64,000 nt of DNA from Ramlibacter terrae (lineage in GTDB: Bacteria > Pseudomonadota > Gammaproteobacteria > Burkholderiales > Burkholderiaceae_C): contig CP053418.1 of the NCBI GenBank assembly GCA_013127575.1, positions 4,402,001-4,466,000 on the forward strand, read 5' to 3'. Position 1 is the first letter of the stretch; each line of letters starts with the position of its first letter. The notes under the pieces are model-generated. The model was given only the letters and a program-made list of their open reading frames with translations, did no database searches and had not been told where the DNA came from. Positions 41,609 through 52,498 of this stretch are shown here, in pieces. The translations under genes and the position numbers were made by a program.

Positions 41609-42378
41609 ATGCTTGCCCAGAAAACCGCCCTCGTCACCGGCTCCACCAGCGGCATCGGCCGGGGATCGCCAAGTCGCTCGCGCGCCGGGGCACGCGCGTG
41701 GTGCTCAATGGCTTCGGCGACGTCGAAGGCGCGCAGAAGGAAGTGGCGGCGCTCGGCGTCGAGGTGGCGTACCACGGCGCCGACATGAGCAAGCCGGCGG
41801 AGATCGCCGACATGATGAAGTTCGCCGCATCGAAGTTCGGCCAGGTCGACATCCACGGTGAACAACGCCGGCATCCAGCACGTTTCGCCGGTGGAAGACT
41901 TCGACCCCGCGCGCTGGGACGCCATCATCGCCATCAACCTGACCAGCGCCTTCCACACGACGCGGCTCGCCATCCCGGCCATGCGCAAGGCGAACTGGGG
42001 CCGCATCCTGAACATCGCCTCCACGCACGGCCTCGTGGCCTCGCCGGACAAGTCGGCCTACGTGGCGGCCAAGCACGGCATCGTCGGCTTCACCAAGAGC
42101 ATCGCGCTGGAGACGGCCACGACGGGCATCACCTGCAACGCGATCTGCCCCGGCTGGGTGCTGACGCCGCTGGTGCAAAAGCAGATCGAGGCGCGCGCGC
42201 AGGCCGAAGGCATCGGCATCGAGGCCGCCAAGCGCGAACTGCTCGGCGAGAAGCAGCCGTCGCTGCAGTTCACCACGCCTGAAGAACTGGGCGAGCTCGC
42301 CGTCTTCATGTGCTCCACCGCCGCGAACAACGTGCGCGGCGTGGCTGGAACGTGGACGGCGGCTGGGTCGCGCGCTAG
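41609..42378 (+). CDS. bdhA: 3-hydroxybutyrate dehydrogenase
   Basis: NAD-dependent short-chain dehydrogenase that oxidises 3-hydroxybutyrate from polyhydroxybutyrate breakdown. About 258 residues. NAD loop VTGSTSGIGLGIAKSLARRG, LVNNAGIQHVSPVEDF, catalytic Ser/Tyr/Lys in GRILNIASTHGLVASPDKSA then YVAAKHGIVGFTK, and NAICPGWVLTPLVQKQ are strongly typical of BdhA. Breaks near 41660, 41858 and 42344 all coincide with expected CCTGG; at 41858 it is read as CCACGG. It is convergent with cphA. Both serve carbon/nitrogen reserve polymers. Confidence 0.95.
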
Positions 42379-42390
42379 GAGCCTGGGCTC

Positions 42391-44961
42391 CTAGCCTTCC
42401 GCGATGCGCCGCGCCGGTGCGCGAGCGCTTCTTCCACTGGTCGACCAGCACCAGGCACAGGTCGCCCGGTTGCAGCCGCGCCAGCGCGGCGTCGATGGCG
42501 ACGAACTCGCCGCGGATCTCCTCGACGTGCGTGGTGCGGCTCGCGCCCTGCAGGCCCGGCGCAGCAGCGCCATCACCTCGCCGTCGGCGCGTCCGCGCTG
42601 CGCCGCGTCCTGGTACAGCAGCACGTCGTCGAAGGCGGCGCCCGGGATGACGGTCTGGTCGCGGATGTCCTCGTCGCGCCGGTCGCCGGCGCCGCTGATC
42701 ACCACCGAGCGCCGCTTCGCCGGCATGGCCTCCACCGCGGCCACCAGCGCGCGCATCGCGTCGGGGTTGTGGCCGTAGTCGGCGATCACGGTCGCGCCCC
42801 GGTAGTCCATCACGTTGAAGCGGCCCGGCGCGTTGTGCGCGTCGTTGACGAAGCTGGCCAGACCGCTGCGGATGGCGTCCCACTTCAGGCCCGCGCCCCA
42901 GGCCGCGGCCACCGCGGCCATCACGTTCTCGACCCGGAAGCCGATGCTGCCGTTGCGGGTGATCGGCACGTCGGCCAGCGGCACGTGGCCGCGCCAGTTG
43001 CCCTCGGTGGCCACCACCGAGCCGCCCTCCAGCGCCTCGTCGACATAGACGATGCGCCCGCCGAGCGCGCGGTGTTCGGTCATGACGCCGAGACGGCGGT
43101 CGGCGGCGAAGTAGATCACCTTGCCCGGGCAGGTGTCGGCCATCGCGGCGACGATGGGGTCGGCGGCGTTCAGCACGGCATAGCCTTCCTTCGGCGTCAC
43201 GTTCTGCACGATCACGCGCTTGAGCACCGCCAGGTCTTCGACCGTGGTGATGTAGTTCAGCCCCGGTGGTCGCCGGCGCCCACGTTGGTGACCACGGCCA
43301 CCCGGCAATGGTCGAAGCCCGGCCTTCGCGCAGGATGCCGCCGCGCGCGGTCTCGAACACCGCCGCCTCCACGTCGGGATGCATCAGCACGCTGCGCGCG
43401 CTCTTCGGTCCGCTGCAGTCGCCGGAATCGATCTGGCGGCCGTCGACGTACACGCCGTCGGTGTTGGTCATGCCCACCACCAGCCCGCTGCTGGCGAACA
43501 GGTGCGCGATCAGGCGGGCCGTCGTCGTCTTGCCGTTGGTGCCGGTGACGGCCACGACGGGAATGCGCCCATCCTCGCCCGGCGCGAAGAGGTGGTTGAC
43601 GATCGCCTCGCCCACGTTGCGCGACTTGCCGTACGAAGGGGACAGGTGCATGCGCAGCCCCGGCGCGGCATTCACTTCGACGATGCCGCCGCCCTGCTCT
43701 TCGAGCGGCCGCAGCACGCTCTGGCAGACCATGTCGACGCCGCACACGTGCAGGCCCACGGTCTGCGCGGCGGTGATCGCGCGATCGGCGACTTCGGGGT
43801 GCACTTCGTCGGTGACGTCGGTGGCGGTGCCGCCGGTGGACAGGTTGGCGTTGTGCCGCATGGTCACGCGCTGGCCGCGCGCCGGCACGCTGTCGGGCGT
43901 GAGGCCTTGCTCGGCGAGCAGCGCCACGGCGATGTCGTCGATGCGGATGCGGGTCAGCGAGGTGGCGTGGCCGTCGCCGCGGCGCGGGTCGGCGTTGACG
44001 CGGGCCACCAGTTCGGCCACCGTCGATTCGCCGTCGCCCAGCACCAGCGGCGGCTCGCGGCGCGAGGCGGCCACGAGCTGGTCGCCCACCACCAGCAGCC
44101 GGTAGTCGCTGCCGGGGAGGAACCGTTCGACCATCACTTCGTCGCTGATCTCCAGCGCCGACCGGTAGGCCGCGGCCAGCCCTTCGCGTGTGGTGATGTT
44201 GACGGTGATGCCCTTGCCCTGGTTGCCGTCCTGCGGCTTGACCACCACCGGCAGGCCGATCTCCTGCGCAGCGGCCCACGCGTCGTCCGCATCGGCCACC
44301 GGCCGGCCGGTCGGCACCGGCACGCCGGCCGCATGCAACAGTTGCTTGGACAGTTCCTTGTCCTGCGCGATCGATTCCGACACGGCACTGGTCTGGTCGA
44401 CCTCGGCGGCCCAGATGCGGCGCTGGTGCCGGCCCCAGCCGAACTGCACCAGGCTGCCTTCGGTGAGGCGCCGGCACGGGATGCCGCGGGCCGCGGCGGC
44501 CTGCACGATGCAGCCGGTGCTGGGCCCGAGCCGCACGTCTTCGTCGGTCTCGCGCAGGCGGGCCACGGCGGCGTCGGCATCGAAGCCCGCTTGCAAGTCC
44601 AGCGTGGCCGCGATCAGTTGCTGCGCGAGCTCGAAAGCCAGCCGACCGACGGACTCTTCGCTGTATTCGACGACGACGGAAGGTGCCGGGCTCCACCGTC
44701 GGATACGTGCGGCTGAAGCTGACCGGGCAGCCGGCTTCTTCCTGCAGCGAAAGCGCGGCGGTTTCGAGCACGCGGGCCATCGACACCGGGCCGGCGAGCC
44801 GGAACACGCCCATGCCCGGAAAGAGCTTGCGCAGCCGCGCTTCGAAGCCGGGGCGGTCGGTGACCGCGATCTCTTCTTGGGAGCAGGCCACGACGGCTTC
44901 GATGGCCGTGTGCCGGCTCCACAGGTTGGGCCCGCGCAGCGCGGATGCGGTTGACTTGCAT
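42391..44961 (-). CDS. cphA: Cyanophycin synthetase
   Basis: Polymerises aspartate and arginine into cyanophycin, using ATP. About 857 residues. N-terminal domain (ALRGPNLWSRHTAIEAVVAC, VVVEYSEESVGRLAFELAQQ), ATP-grasp domain (VVVKPQDGNQGKGITVNITT, EVNAAPGLRMHLSPS), then the Mur-ligase domain with an intact P-loop (VAVTGTNGKTTTARLIAHLF) and VIADYGHNPDAMRALVAAVE. Breaks near 44690, 43305, 43268, 42570 and twice near 42440, all consistent with expected CCWGG. It starts 7 bases after cphA' and is convergent with bdhA. Confidence 0.95.
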
Positions 44962-44968
44962 GCGGGGC

Positions 44969-47178
44969 TCAGGCGGCTTGCGCGGTGGGGGAGGCGTGGT
45001 GGGCTTCGAAGGTCTCGATGCCCGCGATGATCAGGTCGGGCGGGATGTCCAGCGCCCAGGCCGCGGCCACCACGGCGAGCAGCGTCTCGTCCGCGATGCC
45101 GCCGCGCGCCGGGCGCGACAGCGGCGCCAGCTTCGTTTCGGCGCTGCCGGTGGCCAGCACCGGACGGCCGTCGCGCAAGGTCACGGCCCGGCCGCCACGC
45201 GCGCCGGCGCCACGGTGGGCGACCGGGGCGGGAGTTTCCGGATCGGTGGCGTAGAGGATGACTTCGCCGTCGCAGAATTCGGCCAGCGCGGCGACGCGCG
45301 CGTCGGCCGCGTTCAGCACCGCGACGCCGTCGTCCAGCACCACGTCCACTTGGGTGCGCAGCACTTTCGCCATCTGTTCGGGCGCGCTGTCGCCGAAGGC
45401 CTGCACGTCGAACGCACCCGTGGCCTCGGCGCCTTCGAGGTCGGTCACCACGCCGACCATGCAGCGGTCGTAGGCCAGGCCGTCGCGCAGGATGGTGCGG
45501 GCATCGTTCTCGAACACGGCAGCCTGCACGTTGCGGTTGACCAGCAGCCGGTGCGCGATGTCCCAGCGGCGGGCGTCGCCGGCCTGCAGGCAGCGCCGGT
45601 CGAGGTAGAGCCCTTCGGCGCAGGCGACGCCGACGCGCCGGCCCAGCAGGTGACCCAGCCACGCCACGAGCCGCGCGATGCGCGCCGTATCGCGCGTGCC
45701 GGCGATGCCCACCACCGGGATGCGGCCGGGGTGATCGTTGCCGCCGTCCACGGGGAACAGCGTGTCGACGATGGCGCGCCCCACCGGCCGCGGCTGGCCG
45801 ACCGCCGGCTTCAGGTGCGCCAGCAGGCCGGGGCCCGCGTTGATTTCGACGATGGCGCCGCCTTGCGCGTGCAGCGGGCGCCCGATGTCCTGCGCCACCA
45901 GGTCGACGCCGGCGATGTCGAGGCCGACGATGCGCGCCGCCGGGGCGACCACGTGTTCCACCTCGGGGTGGACTTCGTCGGTGCAGTCGATCGCCACGTT
46001 GCCATTGCGCTGGATCAGCACCTTGCGCCCGGCCTCGGGCACGGACTCGGGCGTGAGGCCCTGCCGCGCGAGGTCGGCGGAGATGGTTCCGTCTTCCGCC
46101 ACGTCGAGGCGGTTCAGCGGATGGTCTTCGGTGGTGCCGCGCCGCGGGTCGCTGTTGATCTGCGCGTCCACCAGCTGGCTGACCGTGGAACGCCCGTCGG
46201 CGGTGACCCAGGCGGTTTCGCCGCGCGCGGCCGCGACCACCTTGCCGCCGACGACCAGCAGGCGATGCTCGTCGCCCGGGATGCAGCTTTCGACCAGCAC
46301 CTCGCTGCCATGCTGTTCGGCGATGGCGAAGGCGGCTTCCACGTCGGCCCGCGTGCGCAGGTCCAGCATCACGCCGCGGCCATGGTTGCCGTCGCTCGGC
46401 TTGACGACGACCGGCAGGCCGATGTCCTCGGCGGCTTCCCGGCTTCGGCGGCCGTCGCGACGGTGCGCCCTTCCGGCACCGGCACGCCGCAGCCGGCGAT
46501 GAGGCGCTTGGTCAGGTCCTTGTCGCGGGCGATGCCCTGCGCGATGGCGCTGGTGCGATCGGTTTCGGCCGTCCAGATGCGGCGCTGCCGGGCGCCGTAG
46601 CCCAGCTGCACCAGGTTGCCGTCGTTCAGGCGGATGTGCGGGATCTGCCGGTCGGTGGCGGCCGCCACGATGGCGGCGGTGCTGGGGCCGAGGTAGGAGT
46701 CATCGACCTGCGCACGGATCGTGGCCACGGCCCCGGCCACGTCGAAGGCCTCGCCGTTGATGGCCGCCATCAGCAGCCGGTGGCCCTGCGCGAGGGCGCT
46801 GCGCGCCACCTGCTCGTCCCGCGCGCGGAACACCATGCGGTACACCCCGCGCTGCGAGGTGCTGCGGGTCTGGCCGAAGCCGGTGGGCATGCCGGCGGGT
46901 TCAGCAGTTCGATCACGAGGTGTTCCAGCACGTGGCCGGCCGGTGCCCTCCTGCAGGCGCTGCAGGAAGCCGCCGCGCTCGCCGACGCCGCAATGGTGTT
47001 CGACCAGCGCCGGCAGCAAGGCCGTCAGGCGCTCGTTGAAGCCCGGCAGCCGGTGGGACGGCCAGTCTTCGAGCTCGCCCAGGTCCAGCCAGGTTTCGAG
47101 CACCGGCCGGTACGTCCAGAGGTTGGGGCCGCGCAGGTAAGTGGTGCGCAGCAGTCGAATATCGGTCTTCTTGCTCAT
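44969..47178 (-). CDS. cphA': CphA'-type cyanophycin synthetase paralogue with degenerate Mur-ligase P-loop
   Basis: About 735 residues, roughly 120 shorter than CphA. It shares the N-terminal LRGPNLWTYRPVLETWLDL and a full ATP-grasp domain (VVVKPSDGNHGRGVMLDLRT, CTDEVHPEVEHVV, VEINAGPGLLAHLKPAVGQ). In the Mur-ligase position the P-loop GTNGKTTT of CphA is replaced by GIAGTRDTARIARL, which lacks the Lys-Thr, and the rest of the domain is shortened. It should therefore do the ATP-grasp step only or act as a partner of CphA. Breaks near 46935, 46905 and 46440 fall on expected CCTGG. First gene of the cphA'-cphA unit, divergent from the ABC gene. Confidence 0.9.
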
Positions 47179-47253
47179 GGGCGGGAGCCGGCTTCGGCGA
47201 AAATCCGCGTTTTGGCGGGGGCACGGGCCCCGGTGTTTCCCAACGACCTTCGC

Positions 47254-49489
47254 ATGCAATCTCTCTCTTCGGCCGCCGCGGTGCCGGGCCCGGAATGGCG
47301 CAACGCACTGGCCACGAGGCTCGGAAAGAACGAGAACGTCCCTGGCCACCCTCGAGGTTGACATCGACGCGGCGATGCATTTCAACACGGGCGCGCTGGC
47401 CCTGACCGACCGCCGCCTGCTGGCGTGGGCGGACGGCCGGTGGTCCGACTGGCCCCTGACGGATGGCATGGTACTGCGGCATGGCGACCATGCGGGGCTG
47501 GGCACGCTCGAATTGCACGACCGCGCGGGGCGGCTGGCGCTGTGGCACTTCACGCTGGCGCGGCAAGACGCGATGCTGGCCTTCTCCGCCCGCTTCGACC
47601 GGCTTCGGTCGGGCGACGCGGCGCAAGGCGAGGAGCCGGCGGACGGCGAAGAGGCCGACGAGGACGCCGGCCCGCCTTCGACTCGGGTGCTGCTGCTGCG
47701 CGGCCCGCTTCGCCCACCCGTACCGCAAGCAGCTCGCGGCCGGTTTCGGGCTGACGCTCGCCTCGACCGCCGCGACGCTGGTGCCGCCCTACCTGACCAT
47801 CCCGCTGATGGACAAGGTGCTGATCCCGTTCGGGCGGGCCAGCAGATCGATCCGGGCTACGTGCTGCTGCTCCCGGCGGGCCTGCTGGGATCGGCGCTGC
47901 TGGCGTGGAGCCCCGGGCTGGGCGCGCACGGCTGCTGGCGCTGGTGTCCGAACGCATCGCCGCCGACCTGCGCACCGCGGCCTTCGAGCACCTGCTGCAA
48001 CTTTCGTTGGACTATTTCGGCGGCAAGCGAACGGGCGACCTGGTCGCGCGCATCGGGTCCGAGACCGACCGCATCTCCGTCTTCCTGTCGCTGCATGCCC
48101 GGACTTCGCCACCGACGTGCTGATGTTCGCGATGACGGCGGCGATCCTGTTCTCGATCAATCCCCTGGCTGGCCCCGGCGACGCTGCTGCCCCTGCCCTT
48201 CATCGCATGGATGATCCACGCCGTCCGCGACCGCCTGCGCACCGGCTTCGAGAAGATCGACCGGGTCTGGGGCGACGTGACGAGCGTGCTCGCCGACACC
48301 ATCCCCGGCATCCGCGTGGTCAAGGCCTTCGCGCAGGAGCGGCGCGAGGCGCAGCGCTTCCGCGAAGCCAACCAGGCCAACCTCGTGGTCAACGACAAGC
48401 TGAACAAGACACGGAGCCTGTTCTCACCCACCGTGTCGCTGCTGACCGACGTGGGCCTGCTGGTGGTGTGGGCCTTCGGCATCTGGCTGGTCAGCCGCTC
48501 CGAGATCACCGTGGGCGTGCTGACGGCCTTCATCGCCTACATCGGGCGCTTCTACACGCGGCTCGACTCGATGAGCCGCATCGTCTCGGTCACGCAGAAG
48601 GCCGCGGCCGGCGCCAAGCGCATCTTCGACATCCTCGACCACGTGTCGAACGTGCCCGAGCCGGCGCAGCCCGTGAAGATCGCCGGCCTGCGGGGCGCCA
48701 TCGACATGCGGGGACTGGGCTTCCGCTACGGCAACCGCAGCGTGATCCGCGGGCTGGACCTCGCCATCCGCCCCGGCGAGATGATCGGCCGGTGGGCCAC
48801 AGCGGCTCGGGCAAGAGCACGCTGGTCAACCTGATCTGCCGCTTCTACGACGTGAGCGAAGGCGCGATCCGGTCGACGGCGTGGACATCCGCCGCTACGG
48901 CGTGGCCGACTACCGGCGCCACATCGGGCTGGTGCTGCAGGAGCCCTTCCTGTTCTTCGGGACGATCGCGGAGAACATCGCCTACGGCCGGCCCGATGCC
49001 ACGCGCGCCGAGATCGTCGCCGCTGCGCGCGCCGCACACGCCCACGAATTCATCCTGCGCCTGCCCCCGGGCTACGACTCGATGGTCGGCGAACGCGGCC
49101 GGGGCCTGTCGGGCGGCGAGCGCCAGCGCATTTCGATCGCCCGCGCGCTGCTGATCGATCCGCGCATCCTGATCCTGGACGAAGCCACCTCCAGCGTCGA
49201 CACCGAAACGGAAAAGGAGATCCAGAAGGCGCTGGACAACCTGGTGCAGGGGCGCACCACGATCGCGATCGCGCACCGGCTCTCGACGCTGCGCCGCGCC
49301 GACCGCCTGGTGGTGATGGACCGCGGCCGCGTCGTCGAGATCGGCCCGCACGACGAGCTGATGGCCAAGCAAGGCTCGTACTGGCGCTTGTATGAGGCGC
49401 AGGCGCGCCGGGTGGAGGACGACGGCAGCGGCGGCGACGACGTGCAGCTGCCCGCACCCGGCCACGCAGCGCATCCGGCGGGGCAATGA
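47254..49489 (+). CDS. Cyanophycin-locus ABC transporter (fused membrane and ATPase domains)
   Basis: About 745 residues. An N-terminal soluble extension of about 150 residues (TGALALTDRRLLAWADGRWS) precedes six helices of the exporter type (LASTAATLVPPYLTIPLMDK, DVLMFAMTAAILFSINP, LLTDVGLLVVWAFGIWLVS). The ATPase domain has Walker A GHSGSGKST, signature LSGGERQR, Walker B ILILDEATSSVD and IAIAHRLST. Proteins of this type are annotated as cyanophycin-metabolism-associated. At least nine breaks (47340, 47695, 47838, 47905, 47930, 48096, 48165, 48790, 48868), all at expected CCTGG/CCAGG. Its stop overlaps the DUF1854 gene. Confidence 0.9.
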
Positions 49490-49950
49490 CCATGTTCACG
49501 ATCGAACGCAATGCCCACGGCCGGCTGGTGCTGAAGCTGGCCGACGGCACGGTGCACGAAGGCGTGGTGCCGGTGCGGGCCTTTCCACTCGCCGCGCCCG
49601 CGGAAGGCCTGTCGCTGGTGGGCACCGACGGCCGCGAGCTGGCGTGGGTGCCGCAGCTCGGCGACGTGCCCGCCGCGGCCCGCGCGCTGATCGAAGAGGA
49701 ACTCGCGACCCGCGAGTTCGTGCCGACCGTGCTGCGCATCGAAGGCGTGACCAGTTTCTCGACGCCCAGCACGTGGAGCGTGGTGACCGACCGCGGGCCG
49801 ACGCGCTTCGTGCTGAAAGGCGAAGAAGACATCCGCCGGCTCGGCGACGGCGCGCTGCTGATCGCCAGTGGCGAGGGCATCAACTTCCGCATCGCGGACC
49901 GGTGGGCCCTCGACCGCAAGTCGCGGGGCGTGCTGGAGCGCTTCCTGTAG
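49486..49950 (+). CDS. Cyanophycin-locus DUF1854 protein
   Basis: Intact 154-residue frame starting inside the ABC gene's end. Core: LVLKLADGTVHEGVVPVRAF, GREGRELAWVPQL-like segment ELAWVPQLGDVPAAARALIE, EEELATREFVPTVLRIEGVT and FVLKGEEDIRRLGDGALLIA, as in DUF1854. No signal peptide or membrane helix, so it likely sits on the cytoplasmic face, perhaps as a subunit of the ABC protein. It lies between the transporter and cyanophycinase genes. Confidence 0.88.
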   Translation: MTMFTIERNAHGRLVLKLADGTVHEGVVPVRAFPLAAPAEGLSLVGTDGRELAWVPQLGDVPAAARALIEEELATREFVPTVLRIEGVTSFSTPSTWSVVTDRGPTRFVLKGEEDIRRLGDGALLIASGEGINFRIADRWALDRKSRGVLERFL

Positions 49951-49959
49951 TTCCGACGC

Positions 49960-50869
49960 ATGCGACGACGCGACTTCCTGGCTTCTTCCCTGCTGGCCGG
50001 CGCCACCCACCGCCTGGCCGCCCAAGCACCCGCGCCGGGCACGCTGTTCGTCATCGGCGGCGCCGAGGACCGCGTGCACGACCGCCACATCCTGCGCCGT
50101 TTCCTCGCGCACGCGGGTGGGCCGCAAGCGCGCATCCGCATGCTGGCGACCGCCAGTTCCGTGCCGCTGATCGTGGGCGCCAGCTACCGCGCCGCCTTCG
50201 CGGAGATCGGCGCGACCGACTGCGAGCTCCTGCCGCTGCTGGAGGGCGACGCCGCCTTCCAGCCCGAGGTGGTGCAGGCGATCCCGGAGGCCGACGCCAT
50301 CTTCATCACCGGCGGCAACCAGGCGCGGCTGATGGAGGTGCTGCGGGAGACGCCGGCCTGGAAGCCTTGCGGCATGTCCACGGGAAGCTCGGGCGCTGCA
50401 TCGCCGGCACCAGCGCGGGCGCGGCGGTGATGTCGCACCACATGATCACGCAAGGGCCCGCGGTGCGGAGCCCGCGCAAGGGCGTCATCGGCACCGGCAC
50501 CGGGCTCGGCCTGCTGCCCGCTGCCATCGTCGACCAGCATTTCGCCGAGCGGGGGCGGCTCGCGCGCCTGCTCTCGGCGCTGGCCGAGCGTCCCGACCTG
50601 CTCGGCGTCGGCGTGGACGAAGACACCGCGCTGATCGTCGAAAGCGGCGACGCGATCGAAGTGATCGGCAGCGGCGCCGTGACGATCTGGACGCTGCGTC
50701 GATGGGCACGAACGTCGCGCAGGTCGAGCCGCAGGGCGCGATCGAGATGCTGGGCGTGCGCCTGCACAACCTCCCTGCAGGGCAGAGGTATGCGGTCCGC
50801 GGAGAGAAGCAGGGAGCCGGCTGGCCGGTGGGCTTGGGCGAGGCGGTGCGGAGACTGGTGGGCGCCTGA
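49960..50869 (+). CDS. cphB: Cyanophycinase with a twin-arginine-like signal peptide
   Basis: Serine exopeptidase that cuts cyanophycin to beta-Asp-Arg dipeptides. About 302 residues. Family blocks: GTLFVIGGAEDRVHDRHILR, AIFITGGNQARLMEVLRETP, the nucleophile serine in CIAGTSAGAAVMSHHMI, GLGLLPAAIVDQHFAERGRL and GVGVDEDTALIVES. The N-terminus MRRRDFLASSLLAGATHRLA looks like a Tat signal, implying export. Breaks near 50360 (WEALRHVHGK requires CCTGG) and 50695. The ATG at 49960 lies 9 bases after the DUF1854 stop. Confidence 0.93.
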
Positions 50870-50970
50870 GCCGTGCGCGCTCGGAGCAGCACGGTTGGGT
50901 CGACCTGCGCCGACACCGGCCGGCGACGCTCACCGGTTGCGCGCGGCTTTGTCGCGGGAGAGCATCCCGC

Positions 50971-51517
50971 ATGGACTCGATCAACCGCAACCAACCCGAA
51001 GACAATCACCGCGACGTGCAGGGCCCCGACGCCGTGGACCGCCTGCGCGGCGTCGTCAAGAAAACCCAGACCTGCTTCTTCTGCACCGTCAACGGACGCG
51101 GCGCGTCCGAAGGCACGCGCCCGATGAACGTGCGGCAGGTGGACGAGCAGGGGCGCCTCTGGTTCCTGTCCGCGGACGACAGCCACAAGAACCTCGAGCT
51201 GTCGGACGACCCGACCGTGCACCTGTTCTTCCGGGGCTCCGAGCACTCCGACTTCGTGCACCTCACGGGGGCGCGCGCGTCATCCGGGACCGCGCGAAGC
51301 TCGACGATCTGTGGGAACCGGTCCTCAAGACTGGTTCACCGAAGGCAAGGACGACCCGCGCATCACGATCATCGAAGTGACGCCCACCAGCGGCTACTAT
51401 TGGGACAACAAGCACGGCAACGCGATCGCGGGGGCCAAGATGCTGGTGGGTGCCGCCATCGGCAAGACCCCGGACGATTCGATCGAAGGCCGCCTCGACG
51501 TCGCCGCCGGCGCCTGA
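50971..51517 (+). CDS. Pyridoxamine 5'-phosphate oxidase-like (general stress protein 26 type)
   Basis: About 182 residues, FMN-binding split-barrel fold: KKTQTCFFCTVNGRGASEG, RPMNVRQVDEQGRLWFLSAD, DSHKNLELSDDPTVHLFF, then ITIIEVTPTSGYYWDNKHGN with GAKMLVGAAIGKTPDDSIE. This matches the general-stress subgroup of pyridoxamine-phosphate-oxidase-related proteins, whose substrate is uncertain. Breaks near 51270 and 51327 (LKTWFTEGKDD requires CCTGG). ATG at 50971 follows a GGGAG. It stands alone after cphB. Confidence 0.9.
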
Positions 51518-51532
51518 CGGCGCGCCCAGAAC

Positions 51533-52179
51533 CTACTCGACCCGCAGCCCCGGGTTCTCGAGCCGCGCATCGAGGGCGGGATGCGTGCCGGAGTACCCGC
51601 CGCCATCGTTGCGCGCGAGCTTCACCAGCATGCGGCCGACGGCGATCGGCGCCAGGCCCGCGAGCCGCAGCAGTTCCGCGGCGCGGCGGTCGGCCTGCAG
51701 TTCGCGCTCGTGGTTGCCCTGCATCAGGCGCACGGCCACCGCGTCGTTGCCTTCGCGCGCCGCGAAGGCTTCGCACGCGCGGTCTTTCAGGTGCGACAGT
51801 TCCGGTGGGCGACCTCATGCGCGATGACCGCCGCGGCCTCCTCCGCGTCGAGGGCGTGGCCCTCGCGCCAGAGCCGGCTGGACAACCGGATGGTGCCGGA
51901 GGCGTGCACCGACGCGCTGTGGACACGGTGGCTGCCGACCAGTTCGACCCGCACGCCCGCGGGCAGGCGGGCCACGCGCATCACGCGCGCCAGCGCGTCG
52001 TGGAACTGCGGCGGCACGGGGACGCCTTCGTACGTGGCGCGTGGGGCCGCCTGCACGGGCGGGGCGGTGATGGCGCAGCCCGCCCACGCTTGCACGCCCG
52101 CGAAGCACAAGAGCCATGCGGCCCATCGGCACGCCCGCATCGGACGCTGGTGACACGGAGCTTCGTTCGACATCGCCAT
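51533..52179 (-). CDS. M48-family zinc metallopeptidase, exported
   Basis: About 215 residues. Signal/anchor region RWAAWLLCFAGVQAWAGCA with a possible lipobox (AWAGC). The zinc motif HExxH is in AAAVIAHEVAHRN, and the third ligand Glu probably in NHERELQADRRAAELLRLAG. The end LARNDGGGYSGTHPALDARL is typical for the family. Break near 51807, consistent with an expected CCTGG. It may be a periplasmic quality-control protease, like BepA/LoiP relatives. It is divergent from the kaiB-type gene. Confidence 0.85.
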
Positions 52180-52268
52180 GCCCTTCCTTCGTCGTGATGG
52201 ACAAATTCTGGAAAGGCCTGCCCTTCGGGGACAGTGGGTCGATGCAGTAGCGCGCGCGGTCTGTTTCC

Positions 52269-52384
52269 GTAGGGGTTAGGCGAACGGCGTGCCGATGCGC
52301 TCCCCGGCTTAGGGCGCTTGCCTAGCCCGAAAGAAACAAGCTGTGACTTTGTTTGTCGCAACGGCGTTTTCGATGTGCATCGAA
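52269..52384 (+). promoter_or_regulatory. Regulatory region of the kaiB-kinase operon: TAGGG motifs and two dyads
   Basis: In the 319-base gene-free spacer 52180-52498 I see GTAGGGGTTAGG (52269-52280) and a TTAGGG...CCTAG dyad (52309-52325). There is also an AAACAA/TTGTTT dyad with a 9-base spacer (52334-52339, 52349-52354), and a near-perfect palindrome TTCGATG-TG-CATCGAA (52369-52384). Similar TAGGG motifs occur before the REC-EAL gene. No other feature is evident in the spacer. Confidence 0.45.
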
Positions 52385-52498
52385 TGCGAATCCGGCCTTC
52401 AACTCATCCATACTCGGCCAACGAAGCTCCGTAGCAGCGTGCGCCGGATGTCTCGGCGGGCGTGTTTTCTCGCTACGGTGGCCTGCAGGAGCGGTCAC

